Under the pieces are notes generated by a model, which had not been told where the DNA came from, searched no databases, and worked only from the letters and a program-made list of their open reading frames with translations. A stretch of 64,000 nucleotides of DNA from Kryptolebias marmoratus (Eukaryota; Chordata; Actinopteri; Cyprinodontiformes; Rivulidae): NCBI RefSeq assembly GCF_001649575.2, contig NC_051438.1, positions 25,989,333 through 26,053,332 on the forward strand, given 5' to 3'. Positions 11,706 through 23,062 of this stretch are shown piece after piece. The stretch's first letter is position 1. Every line of letters begins with the position of its first letter. The position numbers and the translations under genes are program-made.

Positions 11706-14700
11706 ACAAAATTAAAACAGGAAGACTGAGAATTAAACTTTTTTTCTGTTTGCATTCAGGGCTGTTTCCATATTCAGCTTACTCAGCTTTTTTTTTCTTC
11801 AGGAAAACGGAATGAATGGATATGGAGACTTGGAGCACTGAAACAAAACCAGAGACTGTGCCCTTATCTCTGGAGAGACCAGGGTCCATTGCAACAATGG
11901 GCAAGTTCATACTGAATCAAAAATGCACTGTGTGCTACATAGAAAGTTTTGTCAAATAAGTAGTTCATACTTTTTTGCCAATGTTGTACATCTTCTCAAG
12001 TGCAAACCTAAACCCTGATAACTAGATGTGGTCAGCAGTCATGATGTGACAAACAAGCACTTCAGGTTTGTGTTTTGTGACTTTTTGTTTTCATTTTAAT
12101 GAAAGAGACATATTTACTGTATCGTGTACTTTACATTATTTTAACATGTTGAAACTCTTGGTAAATTCCTGGCAACTTTAGATAATTTCCACACACTCAC
12201 TGGAATCTATGTCCTAGCGTCTTTATAATATAAGAAGTGAGTTTTAGGCACTTATACACGAGGAGTTCTTAACAATAAATCATGTGACAGTAATAAGCAG
12301 TTGTTCACTCAGTCTCCAGATGCACCAGAGACAAGACAATGTCCTTCTGGTTGTCATCTTTTCCTTGATCATGTCAGAATAAATTTATGCTAAAATGTAG
12401 ATTTATTTATGTCAGCAGCACCAGATGTTCTGCCACAGACAGGTTTGTTTGCTCATCCCAGACACAATTTATCTTTTATCTGTATGTCACTGTATTTCTA
12501 ATGGTTTTTGTTTATATATATTTGTGTGTGTGTGTGTGTGTATTTACCTGTATGTCTTTCAGAATTCATTCTTTTAAATATGAGCTCATGATGTTTGATC
12601 CTTTCCACATCTTTCCACCTCATCACATGTTGTCTAAACTATAAAGAAAAATGTTAAATTTATGTGTAAAAATGTGTTACCACATGGTAACAGACACTGC
12701 TCTTGCTAAAATGAATAATTAGAACATTAAAATACAGTAATAGTTTGGGGTTTTTTGGTATCTATTTATCATTTTTATTTTTAATTTATTCAGCCAATCA
12801 TTCAACACAGAGCTAAGGGATCAATTTAGATAATGAATCTTTCTCTTGGTACTTGTGAAATCTTAAAAATATTAGAGAAAGACTTTTTTTCCACCGACTC
12901 CTGTAATTCAAAGTTTAAAACTATGTTGTCGTGTCTTAGCTTTCTGATTTTATTGTACAACTTTGGCAACTTTGCATTCTGATTTACTGTAATGTTTATA
13001 TAAATTAAAGAAACTTCTTTTAGCAAGATGTCCAACCCAAGTTTAACTCTTTACTGGCCACTCATTAAGTCTGCTCACCGTCCGTATCATTTCCTGAGCA
13101 GTGACACACTCTCCACCAGAAAATACCTTTCTTTCCACTTACTCTGGTTTCCCCTTTTTGAACTTGATGCTCAACAAAGGAAAATCAATTTCTACTCCAG
13201 CCCAAACTCAGGTCAACTCCCAGCAGAAGAACCTTTGTAAAAGTTGAACACACACAGAAGTCGAGCTGAGAGGAAATAGACAGCTTGTTCAATACTAATA
13301 AACAGGAGGGCTGAAAACAATTAAATGGAGAGAGACATGTCCCCTGAAGGGGTCCTTTGAGTCTTCAAGTCTTTTTGAACACTCAAATGTGTCACGTTTG
13401 CATATTCACTTCCAGATTCTTCCCATCAAGAAATATATTACAAAAAAAAAAAACAATGTGCCGTAAACAGCTGACTACAGAACAATGCACCTCGGACGGC
13501 TTGATGTACTGAAAACAGATTAAACAGAATTTATTCTGAGACTAATTATTCTACAAACTAAGTATGAAAGTGATAACATTCTTATTACATAAGGCTTTTA
13601 TTTCTGTATTACCCAACAGGTGAATTACATGTTTACATGTCTTTACTTCTCTACTGCTAAGAATCCTATGAGTTTGACAAAAAATTTAACTTTTAGTAAT
13701 TATTCTGTTGGCCTGTCTCCATGCCTAAACAAAGCACCTAATATAACAACTTTATTCACTTACATTTATTTTAAAACCAACTTCAAAAGCTAAACAAAGA
13801 AGATAAATAGAGTTTTGTTCACATTATTATGCCTTGTTTGGCTATGCTAATACAGTACAACAACTGAAAGTTTGTTAAATTATGGATTTTAAATTGGCAT
13901 CTGTAATATTAAAAGCTTTTTGTCATGTTGCTCATGATACCCTAAATGTTTTATATGGAGGACATTTAGAGGTGTTTTGTTGTTGTAAGTGAATGGGATG
14001 TATTCAGGAACATAGGTTATAAATGCCAGGACCAAAAGGCTTTCAGCTAAATATTGCATTATTTATTTTCGATGTTACTTCAGCTGTCAAATATTTAATG
14101 TTGTAGCTTCTTATCAAACATGCAAACATCATTCACTACAGCATGCACTCAAGACTATACAGTATACAAAGCTAAAATCCTGTGAGAGTGACAAATTACT
14201 TCCCATGAGCTTAATATGGAATAGAAAATTGATATATTTACATTTTCATGTTATTAAGACACTGAGCATCATATGTCCTTGATATCAAAATGAAACCGTT
14301 GTGGCACAGTCCCACTGAGGCCCAATTTGGCAAATTCTGCAGTAAGAAGATTTCTTTCCTCCGGGCAATGAAAAGAAATGTACGCATTTAAAAATAAGAC
14401 TGAGTTTTCTGGTTTGGTAAATCTCAATGAGGAAGTCATTTGAATAATTGAATTAAAAAAGGCTTTCTGTACTTTAGTGACTCAAATTCATATGCTTCAG
14501 CAAAATATAAAATAATAAATAAATAAACATTTGCAGCTTCTATAGTTGTTAGTTGGAAAATATGTCAGCTTAGCAAGGTTATCTTGAGTCTAAACACAAC
14601 AATTTAAACAATGAAGCAACATTCTGTCTGACAGATTATTCCTGAAAAGGTCTAAATTTAATTGTATTAACATTAAATTTTCAGAATTATCCTAATGACA

Positions 14701-16199
14701 AGCAATGCAATACACACTGAAAATACTAACACTGCATATTCATTAAAACTATTTAAATCTGTATCCTTTTAGCTTTTATCACAGATATTTTTAGTTTGCT
14801 TTAAGTGGACCTTTGATATTATGTTCTGCACACAGAAATTGTCAGTATAATGAAGAGCCTGAAAATATATGACAGGAAATCAAGGTTACTTACCTTTGAA
14901 CTGCCAACGTTAGAAAATGTAGATTTGGATTTACAGCAGGGCATCATGCTTGTTGATGTTGGTCCAGCTTTCATGTCTGCTATGATTGATTTATGTTCAG
15001 ACGTTTTGAGAAAGAAGAAAATAAGTTATATTTTACCCTGAAACATATGTTACTCTATTCTAAAGGACTGCTGCAGAAGTCTACTTTCTAAAAGTTATCA
15101 GCCCTTCGTCTCTTTGCAGCATGATAGTGAATGTACTGATGAAAGCTGATTTCATCCAACATATCATGTCTTCAGCTTCCCTTTTTTGACTTCTTTCAGC
15201 ATCTCAAAACATGTGAGTCAGTGTATTTGAACACATTTGATGTTAATGAGTTTTTTCATGTTTTAAGTTTGAAAATAAAGTTGCTGAATGGATTAAAAGC
15301 ACTAAAGTGTTCAAGTTTTTGACTCTACTTGTGGACTTTTTGTGGATCGTATTAACCCAAAAGCACTGCAGACATGCATTTTCATTGTTGATAATCACTG
15401 CATTCCTTAAAGGAAAAAAATCAAGCCTCATTTTAAAACTCTGAGTATCTTTTGGAAGATATACATCAGTGATGATGCTGGTTACTAATAGACTTCTAAT
15501 TTCTATGTATTTATGTTCAATAGCTACACTTTCTTTTGAAAAAGCCTAATTACTGGCTTCCTCTGTGTTCTTAAAGACAAGATTCTAAAGACCAGGGTTC
15601 AGTCGTTCCCTTCTTGGAAACATTAGTTTTGGTCTAGTGTGCACATTTAAAAGAAACTGAGATTCTGTACACACAACATTTGTGCAGCAGAAGAAACCTT
15701 AATTCTGAGCATTTCTGACAGAGAAGCACACAGCTTGTAATTAAATGAAAGTGCACTACATGGCAGTGGTGAACAATTTCCACAAATTAAATTTTATCTA
15801 ATTAAAAATTACAGTCTGTAGTGCTCCAGCTTGACAAATGTTAAATTGTCTTGGTTCATTAAAGCGTCGATCTACACACAGTTTCCTCCCAACAGTCTGA
15901 GCCAGATGAAATCCAGTCAACCAACGGTAAAGAAATAAAATAGTGTGAAAGATAACACACTTAACAATCTACAGTACTGGTTAATTGAAGGCTTGAGCAC
16001 ACACGCACACTTATCTCTCTCCACTTTTATCTTTCTGGTTTTACTTTTGTGGGGCACTTTTATACACTTTTAAAAGCACCCTTTACACCTGGAAACATGA
16101 TATATGTGTGTGTGTGGGTGTGTGTTTTTTAACATCCCTAATAAAATACTGCATTAAACATTTTTTCAACCAGTCATCTTTGTGTCAACTCTAATTTAC
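11706..16199. other. intergenic, no gene seen
   Basis: AT-rich DNA with a GT microsatellite at 12523-12541. ORFs here are short, with chance-like translations. No repeats with recognisable borders were seen. Confidence 0.5.
12523..12541. repeat. (GT)n microsatellite
   Basis: About nine GT units preceded by a short TA run. Confidence 0.9.
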
Positions 16200-16660
16200 C
16201 TCCTTTAGATCACGATGCTGGTGTTCTTATTGAGAACAATGTAATTAATTAGAAACACATCAAACCCCAACACTGAACTTTTGCTGCTTATTGGTGCTGA
16301 AGTAACACAAGCTGAAGTGCTGTTTCATTTTTGTCTAATTGGAAGTTTCTATCCATCGTCGTTTGGATTGTTTCAGCTACCTAAACTGAGACTTATTCTA
16401 ATGTTTTTCACGATTTGCAAAGTTGAACCTATCAAGGCTGTGTCAGCTTACACTCTTTGGTAATAGCCTGAAAATACCCATAAGGTAATTTCTGTTCATT
16501 TAAACATAAACCTTGAGTTTTAATACCAGTTGCTCTATGACAAAGACAAAGCAGAGGCTATGCTGGGTAATTAACACCTTGCATAGCAAAAGCTGAAGTT
16601 TATTTCTAATTACCTATAAAAGCACATGCACTTTAAACACCCTAATTAGCTGAAAGCATT
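16200..16660. promoter_or_regulatory. cluster of TAATTA-type homeodomain core sites, possible conserved non-coding element
   Basis: TAATTA or AATTA cores occur near 16245, 16566, 16610 and 16641, within sequence of mixed composition and without simple repeats. Such density can mark a developmental enhancer, but AT-rich DNA yields these words by chance. Conservation was not tested, so the call is tentative. Confidence 0.22.
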
Positions 16661-16829
16661 TCTATTTCTCAATGTGAAGGTGTGTTTTTTGTGTTTCATG
16701 AGCAGAATCTTGTTCCGAAACACTTTCTGAGAGTTAAAGAGAGAAAACGCCCTGCTTCATGAGATCTTTGGCTAAAAAACAAAAAACTGTTGTAATTTAT
16801 TTATTTTTTCAGTTTTGTTTTAAAGTGAC

Positions 16830-17345
16830 AGCTTTACAAGATCTCAACTCTGCAAAAAGCATCAATTATTGTACCAGTGCCAAAAAAGCAGCTTCCCACA
16901 GTTACTTAATGAGTACAAGCCTGTAGCATTTACGTCTCCTGTTGGGAAATCTTTTGAGAGAAGTTTTAAAGATGCGCAGCTGAGAAACGTTCAAGCAGAG
17001 CTGGATCAGCTCCAGTTTGCTCACAGGTCTGGCAATGGGGTTGATGATGCAACGTGCGCTCTTCTTCATATAATTTTAGGCTGCCTAGAGGGTGTTGAAA
17101 CTTTTGTGCAACTTGTTTTGAATTTTTTGTCGCCACTTTTAGAAAACCATTACAACCCTAATCCTGGACTGATGTGTTGGCAGATGGGTTTTTAAACTGC
17201 CAAGTGTCAGTATGTCAGTGTTTTATCAGACGCAGTGTGTTCTCATCCCTCTCATATTTGTTTAATTTAAAATGAATATGAAAGCAACATGCTGGGTGTT
17301 GCATGAAAAACATTTGCTGATGACTCAGTTAAGGTCCAACAATAG
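16830..17345 (+). mobile_element. LINE reverse-transcriptase remnant
   Basis: In one frame the sequence reads SIIVPVPKK. A shifted frame then carries NEYKPVAFTS, GKSFER, LDQLQFAHRSG and VDDA, which match the RT finger region of fish non-LTR elements (family pattern IVPVPKK...LNDYRPVALTS...KSFERL...LDPLQFAYR...VDDA). FADDSV near 17310 corresponds to the catalytic F/YADD box. Frameshifts between these blocks and a stop at 17193-17195 mark it as dead. It resembles the family of the remnant at 57487-59075. Confidence 0.82.
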
Positions 17346-18241
17346 TCATTTTTACTTAAGAGCAACCTGTACAAAACAAAAAAGATGAGCTTTTAAAAAA
17401 ATCTTTTGTCTCCCTCATGACAAGACTGGGGCTGTAAATAATAAATATGTTAGAATTATTGTTGATAAATTAATCGTAAAGTTTGATTTTGATGCAGTTT
17501 ACAAAAAAAATGCAAAAGCTCCTTTTTTAAACATGTTTTTTTTGTGATCATACTTTTTGAATATGTTTTGGGCTTTTTTTATTGATTCATTTTTTCTGCA
17601 GGTTTGGGTCCATTGATCTTCCTCATTGCTATAAGGAGTGGTATTTTAAAAAACGGCTCATGCTCAGGTAATCTGACACCAGCCAATGACACTTCAGTGA
17701 TTTCTCTCTGCTTGCATCATATATTTCTTTTAAAGCCAAGATAAAGAACTAACAGATAGAAACAAAAACCTGTTTGTAACTACAGTTAATAATGAGATTT
17801 GCATAGTCATTCATTGTACGTTTAAGAGGGTAGGTTAAAAAACAAGGTTAGCAAAATTAGAAAATAGAAAAGATATGGATGATTTGATCAAAGTGTACAA
17901 ATTATTGTATGATTTAGGGTCAATTAGTTAATAAAAACAACATGTATTGGACTTAAAAACCAATATTTGTTTATAATTTGTGCTTTTTTTGTCATGGTTT
18001 TACTCAACACATATTAGCCATGCATAGATTCAGGCATATAGAGGAATCATATCCCTAATCCACATACAGAAAACAAGTAAAGCAATATTGATACTAACAT
18101 TAAACTACTTGAAACATACTTCAAATGACTGAAAAGGTGTATGTGGCTCGGGGCCGGCACAAGAGAAACACTGGCTTGCAGTGGCTGGTTTTTATGGGTT
18201 TCTCCTTTCTACCAAGCCTCCTGGTCCTCGGGGATCATGGC
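17346..18241. other. intergenic, no gene seen
   Basis: AT-rich sequence between the LINE remnant and the Gypsy insertion. No feature recognised; a short GC-richer patch occurs around 18140-18240. Confidence 0.45.
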
Positions 18242-18246
18242 TCTAC

Positions 18247-18882
18247 TGACAAGGCGAGGCTTGGCCGAACTCAAACTCACAACGACACAACAAAGTTTTA
18301 AGGATTTTATTGCCAGGAGATTGGAAGTAAGCTCAAAGTCTGTTATCGTCTCACTCACGTGATTGGCTAGTGGCGGGACCGGAACTGGTAAGTCCTCTCT
18401 AGCTGGGTTTAGCATAGCAGACCGGCTGGTCTGAAAGGGGCTGAGGTGAGAGGGAAAGTCCAAGTCCAGGCGTGAGGTCGTTATCGGTAGGTCAGAGTTC
18501 CGAAGCCAAATCCAAACAGGGAGAATCCAAAGGGCGAGGTCCAGGTGTACGAAGCAAGGTTGGTAACGGGAGATCAGAGTCCAAAGCAGTATCAGGCAGG
18601 GAGCAGGCAAGAGACGATGGTCGAAGAACAGGCAAGGGTCGAGATCAGGCATGGACGAGAAAAGTACGCTGGACATTTACTTGCTTGGAGGCTTTCAATA
18701 ATCTGGCAATGAGTACTGGGAGCTGTGGGTATTTATAGGGACAAGAACAGGTGAAACAGATGACTGTGATTACATGGGCATGGCAACATGGGCGTGGCTT
18801 GAACTGTGGATGAGTGGAAAGTTACTAGGCTGTGGTATGACTGGAAGCAAGAGGCGTGGCAGGAACAGATGGAGCTGTGACA
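18247..18882 (-). repeat. 3' LTR of the Gypsy element (636 bp)
   Basis: On the minus strand it starts TGTCACAGCTCC and ends CTTGTCA. It holds a TATAAAT promoter box at about 18731-18737, followed downstream by an AATAAA polyadenylation signal at 18306-18311, the expected U3-R-U5 order. The pol frame runs into it and stops at 18825-18827. It is preceded by a polypurine tract (tggggggctc). Confidence 0.9.
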
Positions 18883-20160
18883 GAGCCCCCCACTAAGGGC
18901 CCGGCTCCTGACGGGCCGCCTGGTTGACCCGGATGAGCTCTGTGGAAGTCCTTAATGAGGTCTTTGTCCAAAATGTCTTTGGCAGGAACCCAGGAGCGCT
19001 CTTCTGGGCCGTATCCCTCCCAGTCGACCAGATAGTGGATTTGGCGGCCCCAACGTCTTGAACGTATGAGCCTCTTCACCGTGTAGGCTGGGCCGCCATC
19101 GATGAACCGGGCGGGTGGAGGGGGCCTGGAGGAGGGACAGAGTCCAGACGTCCTTACTGGTTTAATCCTGGATACGTGGAATGATGGGTGAAACCTGGTA
19201 GCTCTTGGTAGCTGTAACCTGACTGCGACGGGGTTAATGATCTTGGAGATGGGGAACGGGCCAATGAACCTGGGAGCCAGCTTGCGTGAATCCACCTTTA
19301 ATGGCAGGTCTCGGGTGGACAACCAAACCTTCTGCCCAGGCTGATACTCGGGTTGCTGAGTGCGTCTCCGATTTGCTGCGCAGGAGTACACCGCCGACGT
19401 CTTTAACAGGGCTTTTCGGGCCCTGGTCCAGGTTCGGCGACACCTGTGAGCAGCAGCAAACGCCGAAGGAACCCCAGCCTCCCTCTCCTGAATCGTGAAG
19501 ATCGGGGGCTGGTATCCAAAGACTGTGTAGAACGGAGAGAGACCTGTGGCAGCAGAAGGAAGACAGTTCATTGAATGCTCCACCCAAGGTAAGTTTCTTG
19601 ACCACTTAGCAGGTTCAGTGGAGCAGAGCAGGCGAAGCTTGGTCTCAACTTCTTGGTTGGCCCGTTCCGTCTGTCCATCTGTCTGGGGGTGAAATCCTGA
19701 GGACAGACTGATAGAGATCTCTAAAAGATTACAGAATTCCCGCCAAAACTTAGATATAAATTGACGCCCACGGTCAGAAACAATGTCCTTAGGTAGACCG
19801 TGGAGCCTAAAAACCTCCCTGGCCATAATCTCGGCCAGTTCCTTGGAGGTAGGGAGCTTCTTGAGTGGGACCAAATGTACCATTTTGGAAAACCCGTCTA
19901 TTACCGTCAAGATAACTGTGTTACCCGAGGATGCGGGTAACCCAGTAATGAAGTCCATAGCGATGTGGGACCAAGGACGAGAAGGGATAGGAAGGGGGCG
20001 AAGCAGGCCCACTGGGCGACGGCGGGAGACCTTGGCCTGAGCACACTGGGAACATGCGGACACAAACTCCCGGACGTCTCTATTAAGGGTATCCCACCAA
20101 AACTGAGACCTTACTACAGACAAGGTCTTGGTGATACCTGGGTGACAAAAACTTTTAGAG
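18825..20160 (-). pseudogene. Ty3/Gypsy pol fragment: integrase with chromodomain
   Basis: A single open frame of 460 codons continues to 20207, but its first residues come from LTR sequence. Numbering from that start, a partial zinc-binding region has H22, C52 and C55; the first histidine is lost at the deletion junction. The integrase core keeps its acidic triad at D85, D145 and E181, with the DD35E spacing. A C-terminal chromodomain (about 375-429) contains the YLVDWEGY core and the following SWVPA. In an intact element these parts insert the cDNA into the genome, and the chromodomain biases target choice. Here protease, RT and RNase H are absent, so the element cannot be autonomous. The start ATG spans the insertion boundary and is fortuitous. 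No stops or frameshifts interrupt the retained domains, which suggests recent insertion. Confidence 0.93.
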
Positions 20161-20206
20161 ATGACTGGAAGCAAGAGGTGTGGCAGGAACAGATGGAGTT
20201 GTGACA
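20161..20206 (-). repeat. 46-bp remnant of the 5' LTR
   Basis: It matches the outer end of the 3' LTR (18837-18882) at 44 of 46 positions, and its end coincides with the TCTAC target duplication. The junction at 20160/20161 joins LTR directly to integrase. Confidence 0.92.
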
Positions 20207-20211
20207 TCTAC

Positions 20212-21819
20212 ATTCTTCAGATGTCTTCTTGCTTCAAAACACCTGATTTAAATTAAGGCATTAAAGGCTTCTGCAAAAACCTAACAACAACCTGTTGAAT
20301 TAATTTATGCTTTTAAATCAGATGTGTTGATATAAGAATGTTTGTACCCTGAACTCTTCCATTGGAAACACAAAAATCTTTATTTCCTTCTATTTTTTTT
20401 CTGCCACACAGCAGTTAAATGCCACACAGAAATGTGAGGGTTTCATGGTTATCTAGTAATTTGTTCAATTACCTCATGATGAGGTTCACAGTTCAAATCT
20501 CGTATTCTGAGCTGAGGGTGTCTTTTGTCAAGCATTGATTAAGCAGGATCCTGGATAGTGTTTGTTTCCACACACAGTGTATCTGAATTTTTCTTGGGTT
20601 AAAATAAGATTTAGACTGCAGGTGAAAGAAAATGTCTCAATAATTCATCATTATAATCTACATTCTTGCACCTGGGACCGTGTCAAATTCTGCGTGAAAT
20701 TAGCTGTGGCGAAGGACTGCATAGTGCTTGTCTGTCACATTCTGCACCGCTCTCTACAGCTTCCTAAAGTTAAAAACATACTTTAACTGATTATTTTTAA
20801 ATTGTAGGCTCCACATTGTATAATTAATTCAGCCTCAATAAATATACCTTTTTATTAAGATCTTTTCATAAGTATTAGTTTTTTCTTCTTTGCCTGCTTG
20901 TACCTCTCTCAGCTACATATCTCACCAACTACAACTTTTGGATTTTCAATTTTGTCTGAACATCTCCGAAGCATTTTTTTCCACTAGCTAATACTTCATG
21001 CCATTTCTAAAGTTCTGATTAAATGTCACCATTTCTGAGCTTTCATAGTCAAAGAGCTTCTTCATGGATGTGTGACCATCAGCCGTGTTGAAATGCTATA
21101 GATCACTGCGTAAAGATAAACGCTTTATAAAGGTTTAAGATTTTTCACTCATAAAAAAATAATTGCCTCCCTGCATACGCATGCTGTTTCAGTTTATCTA
21201 CAATTTCTACAGGATTCTATTAGAATACAAACAAAATATTCTACTTCTACTCCAGAACTAACTATAATCAACCAATTTGACATATTTAATTCATAAAGTG
21301 AACTTCAGCTATGAGTGGAACTAAAGGTAACCTTGAACATGACTGTACATTTAAGCAATGTTTAGTTCAATGAAAACCCAGTGGGTATTTTGTGTTTGTA
21401 GATACAGCTTTGCAGGTCTTCTCTGTGAATATCTCTGATGACCTTGTAAAATTCATGATGCCCTTTAAAACAAAGGATTCATTTTAATTATCTTCATGTC
21501 ATTCAAAATTAAATGCAAACATAAAAAATTATACAGTCTTTGTATGTATAAAATAGTTAGGAAAAATGGAACGAACTGAAAGCTGAAATGAAAGCTCTAT
21601 GGTCAGGAATCAGTGGATAAATTTGTCTTTTCTACCCAGATGCAGCAGAGAAAAACAAGCTGTAGTAGGTTTTGTCTTTCATCTCCTTTTGTGTCAGACA
21701 CCTCACAGATTTTACTAACGCTTGGTAAATGGTTACAGATTATCTTCTGGACGGTTCACTGCAGAGCCTTCCTGGCCATGCTCTGTGAGTTTGTTGCTTC
21801 TTTAATGCAAACAGGTGAG
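20212..21819. other. intergenic, no gene seen
   Basis: AT-rich sequence without recognisable repeat or coding content. The short gttcaaatctc word at about 20492 resembles a tRNA B box but lacks a convincing A box. Confidence 0.45.
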
Positions 21820-22110
21820 AGTCCACGCAGGCTTGATGTTCTCCAGCAGCAGCTTCTCACAGCACTTCATCAGAATACAGGTGAGCTCCATGGAGAAGCT
21901 ATTCAGATCAGAAACTGCAGAAATGTTCATTTGGGGCCATCTTGAAGCATGAGGGACCACTCTTTAGTGTCTGTAACATGTTAAAATCATCCCAGGTTGC
22001 ATACTAAAACATGCAACCTGGGATGTTATCAGGCCCAGCAGCTTTACTCATATTCTTCCTCAGCTGGGATTGTGGATGCTGATAGTGGCAAGTCCTCCGG
22101 AGGCGGGGTG
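21820..22110 (-). mobile_element. degenerate LINE fragment
   Basis: The plus strand contains cttgatgttctccagcagcag, a following cttctcacagcacttcat, and later gttatcaggcccagcagcttt. These resemble the antisense of the linker before RT in fish LINEs of the same broad type as the 57487 copy. No continuous frame remains. The inverted repeat at 21988-22025 lies inside it. Assignment is from motif resemblance only. Confidence 0.45.
21988..22025. repeat. perfect 15-bp inverted repeat with 8-base loop
   Basis: Arms 21988-22002 and 22011-22025 are exact reverse complements (catcccaggttgcat), separated by actaaaac. It would form a strong hairpin. It lies in a degenerate LINE fragment and no function is apparent. 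Confidence 0.95.
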
Positions 22111-22551
22111 GACCTCTTTGTGGGGGAGATCAAAGAGAGCATTTTGTCACGACGATTATTTTCCATTGCTTTCTGAGACTGTTAGATATTACAGCTAAAA
22201 ATAAAACTGTTTCCTGAGCTTTTCTTACAGTGGTTAAAGCCTGTCTGAGTTTAAACATAGGCAAAACTGGATTGGAGTTTTTAAAAAAGAAAAAAAAAGG
22301 CTAGGGATAGAGTTAAGTTCACTTCCTTTACAAGCCACATTCAACAACCTGATCAACTCTATGCTTAGATGTGTTTCACTGCATGAGGCAAATGGTGTTC
22401 ATACCAAATACTGACTGCTTTCTGGAACAACATGGGAACATTTTCGAAAAATATTACATATTATTGGTTAAATGTTTTGAAAAGTAACCTAGAAGTTACA
22501 AAAACCAAAAGTGACAGGTCCCATCTCCTGAATGAGCCAAAGATTTTGAAC
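22111..22551. other. intergenic, no gene seen
   Basis: Sequence between the LINE remnant and the solo LTR. Nothing recognised. Confidence 0.45.
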
Positions 22552-23062
22552 AGCTATGTTGGGATTTGGGTTTTTGTGGTCTGTCTTTGTGTTTTTTTGA
22601 AGTTTATGTTTGCATGGTCTGTGTTGGTCCCTCATGTCTGTGTGTGTAAATATCATCTACTTCTCCCCAGTTGTCATCTGTTTACCTGCCACGCCCATCT
22701 CCACCTGCCAGTAATTAGGATCACTCACCTGTACCCACTTACCTCTTTATCCTCTGTGTTTAAAACCCGGTCACTTTCTCCACTACTCCGTCGGATCATT
22801 GTTCTTCTGTCCTCGCTCCATGTTTCTGTTTTATGCCCTCAGAGTCCTGTTCCATCCATCCATCCATCCATCCATCCATCCATCCATCCATCCATCCTTC
22901 CTTCTGTTCCGTTTTCCATCTATCCACTTGGATTTAGTTTATGTTTTTGTTTTCGCTGCCTTGTCAGCTTTCGTTTTTGTGTTAATAAATTAGTTTTCTT
23001 TTAGTTCTAGTATGAGTCTGCTCTCTGGGTTTGTCTCTGTCTCTGCCAAACCTGACAAGCTA
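22552..23062 (+). mobile_element. solo LTR with 5-bp target-site duplication
   Basis: The LTR spans 22557-23057 (501 bp), begins TGTTGGGA and ends CCTGACA, and is flanked by AGCTA at 22552-22556 and 23058-23062. It contains a TATA-like tttaaaa at about 22760, a C/T-rich R region, and AATAAA at 22984-22989, in that order, consistent with plus-strand U3-R-U5. No internal coding region follows, so it is a solo LTR, the normal product of LTR-LTR recombination. A CATC microsatellite has expanded within it. The 190-codon frame across it is a by-product. Confidence 0.88.
22851..22897. repeat. (CATC)n microsatellite inside the solo LTR
   Basis: About eleven CATC units; translates as the IHPS repeat seen in two overlapping chance frames. 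Confidence 0.97.

Larger units (their letters stand above)
18242..20211 (-). mobile_element. internally deleted Ty3/Gypsy chromodomain LTR retrotransposon with 5-bp target-site duplication
   Basis: The element proper is 18247-20206 (1960 bp), with TG at its left end and CA at its right end on the plus strand. It is flanked by the direct repeat TCTAC at 18242-18246 and 20207-20211. Read on the minus strand it consists of the first 46 bp of a 5' LTR (20161-20206), then integrase plus chromodomain (20160 downward), a G-rich polypurine tract just before the 3' LTR (about 18883-18895), and a complete 3' LTR (18247-18882). The rest of the 5' LTR, primer-binding site, gag, protease, RT and RNase H are missing. 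The 46-bp LTR copies differ at two positions, both transitions, so the insertion is fairly young. Confidence 0.93.

Noticed and set aside
18208..18212. Another TCTAC that could be the left target duplication of the Gypsy element
   Set aside because: It is not followed by TG; the copy at 18242-18246 is directly followed by the TG end of the LTR.
18209..18676. 155-codon minus-strand frame next to the integrase
   Set aside because: It lies within the 3' LTR (U3/R/U5) and has no domain.
19234..20204. Frames overlapping the integrase on both strands
   Set aside because: Shadows of the integrase-chromodomain frame.
22432..23004. 190-codon plus-strand frame
   Set aside because: It crosses the left end of a solo LTR and a CATC repeat; no domain, and the LTR boundary is clear from the target duplication.
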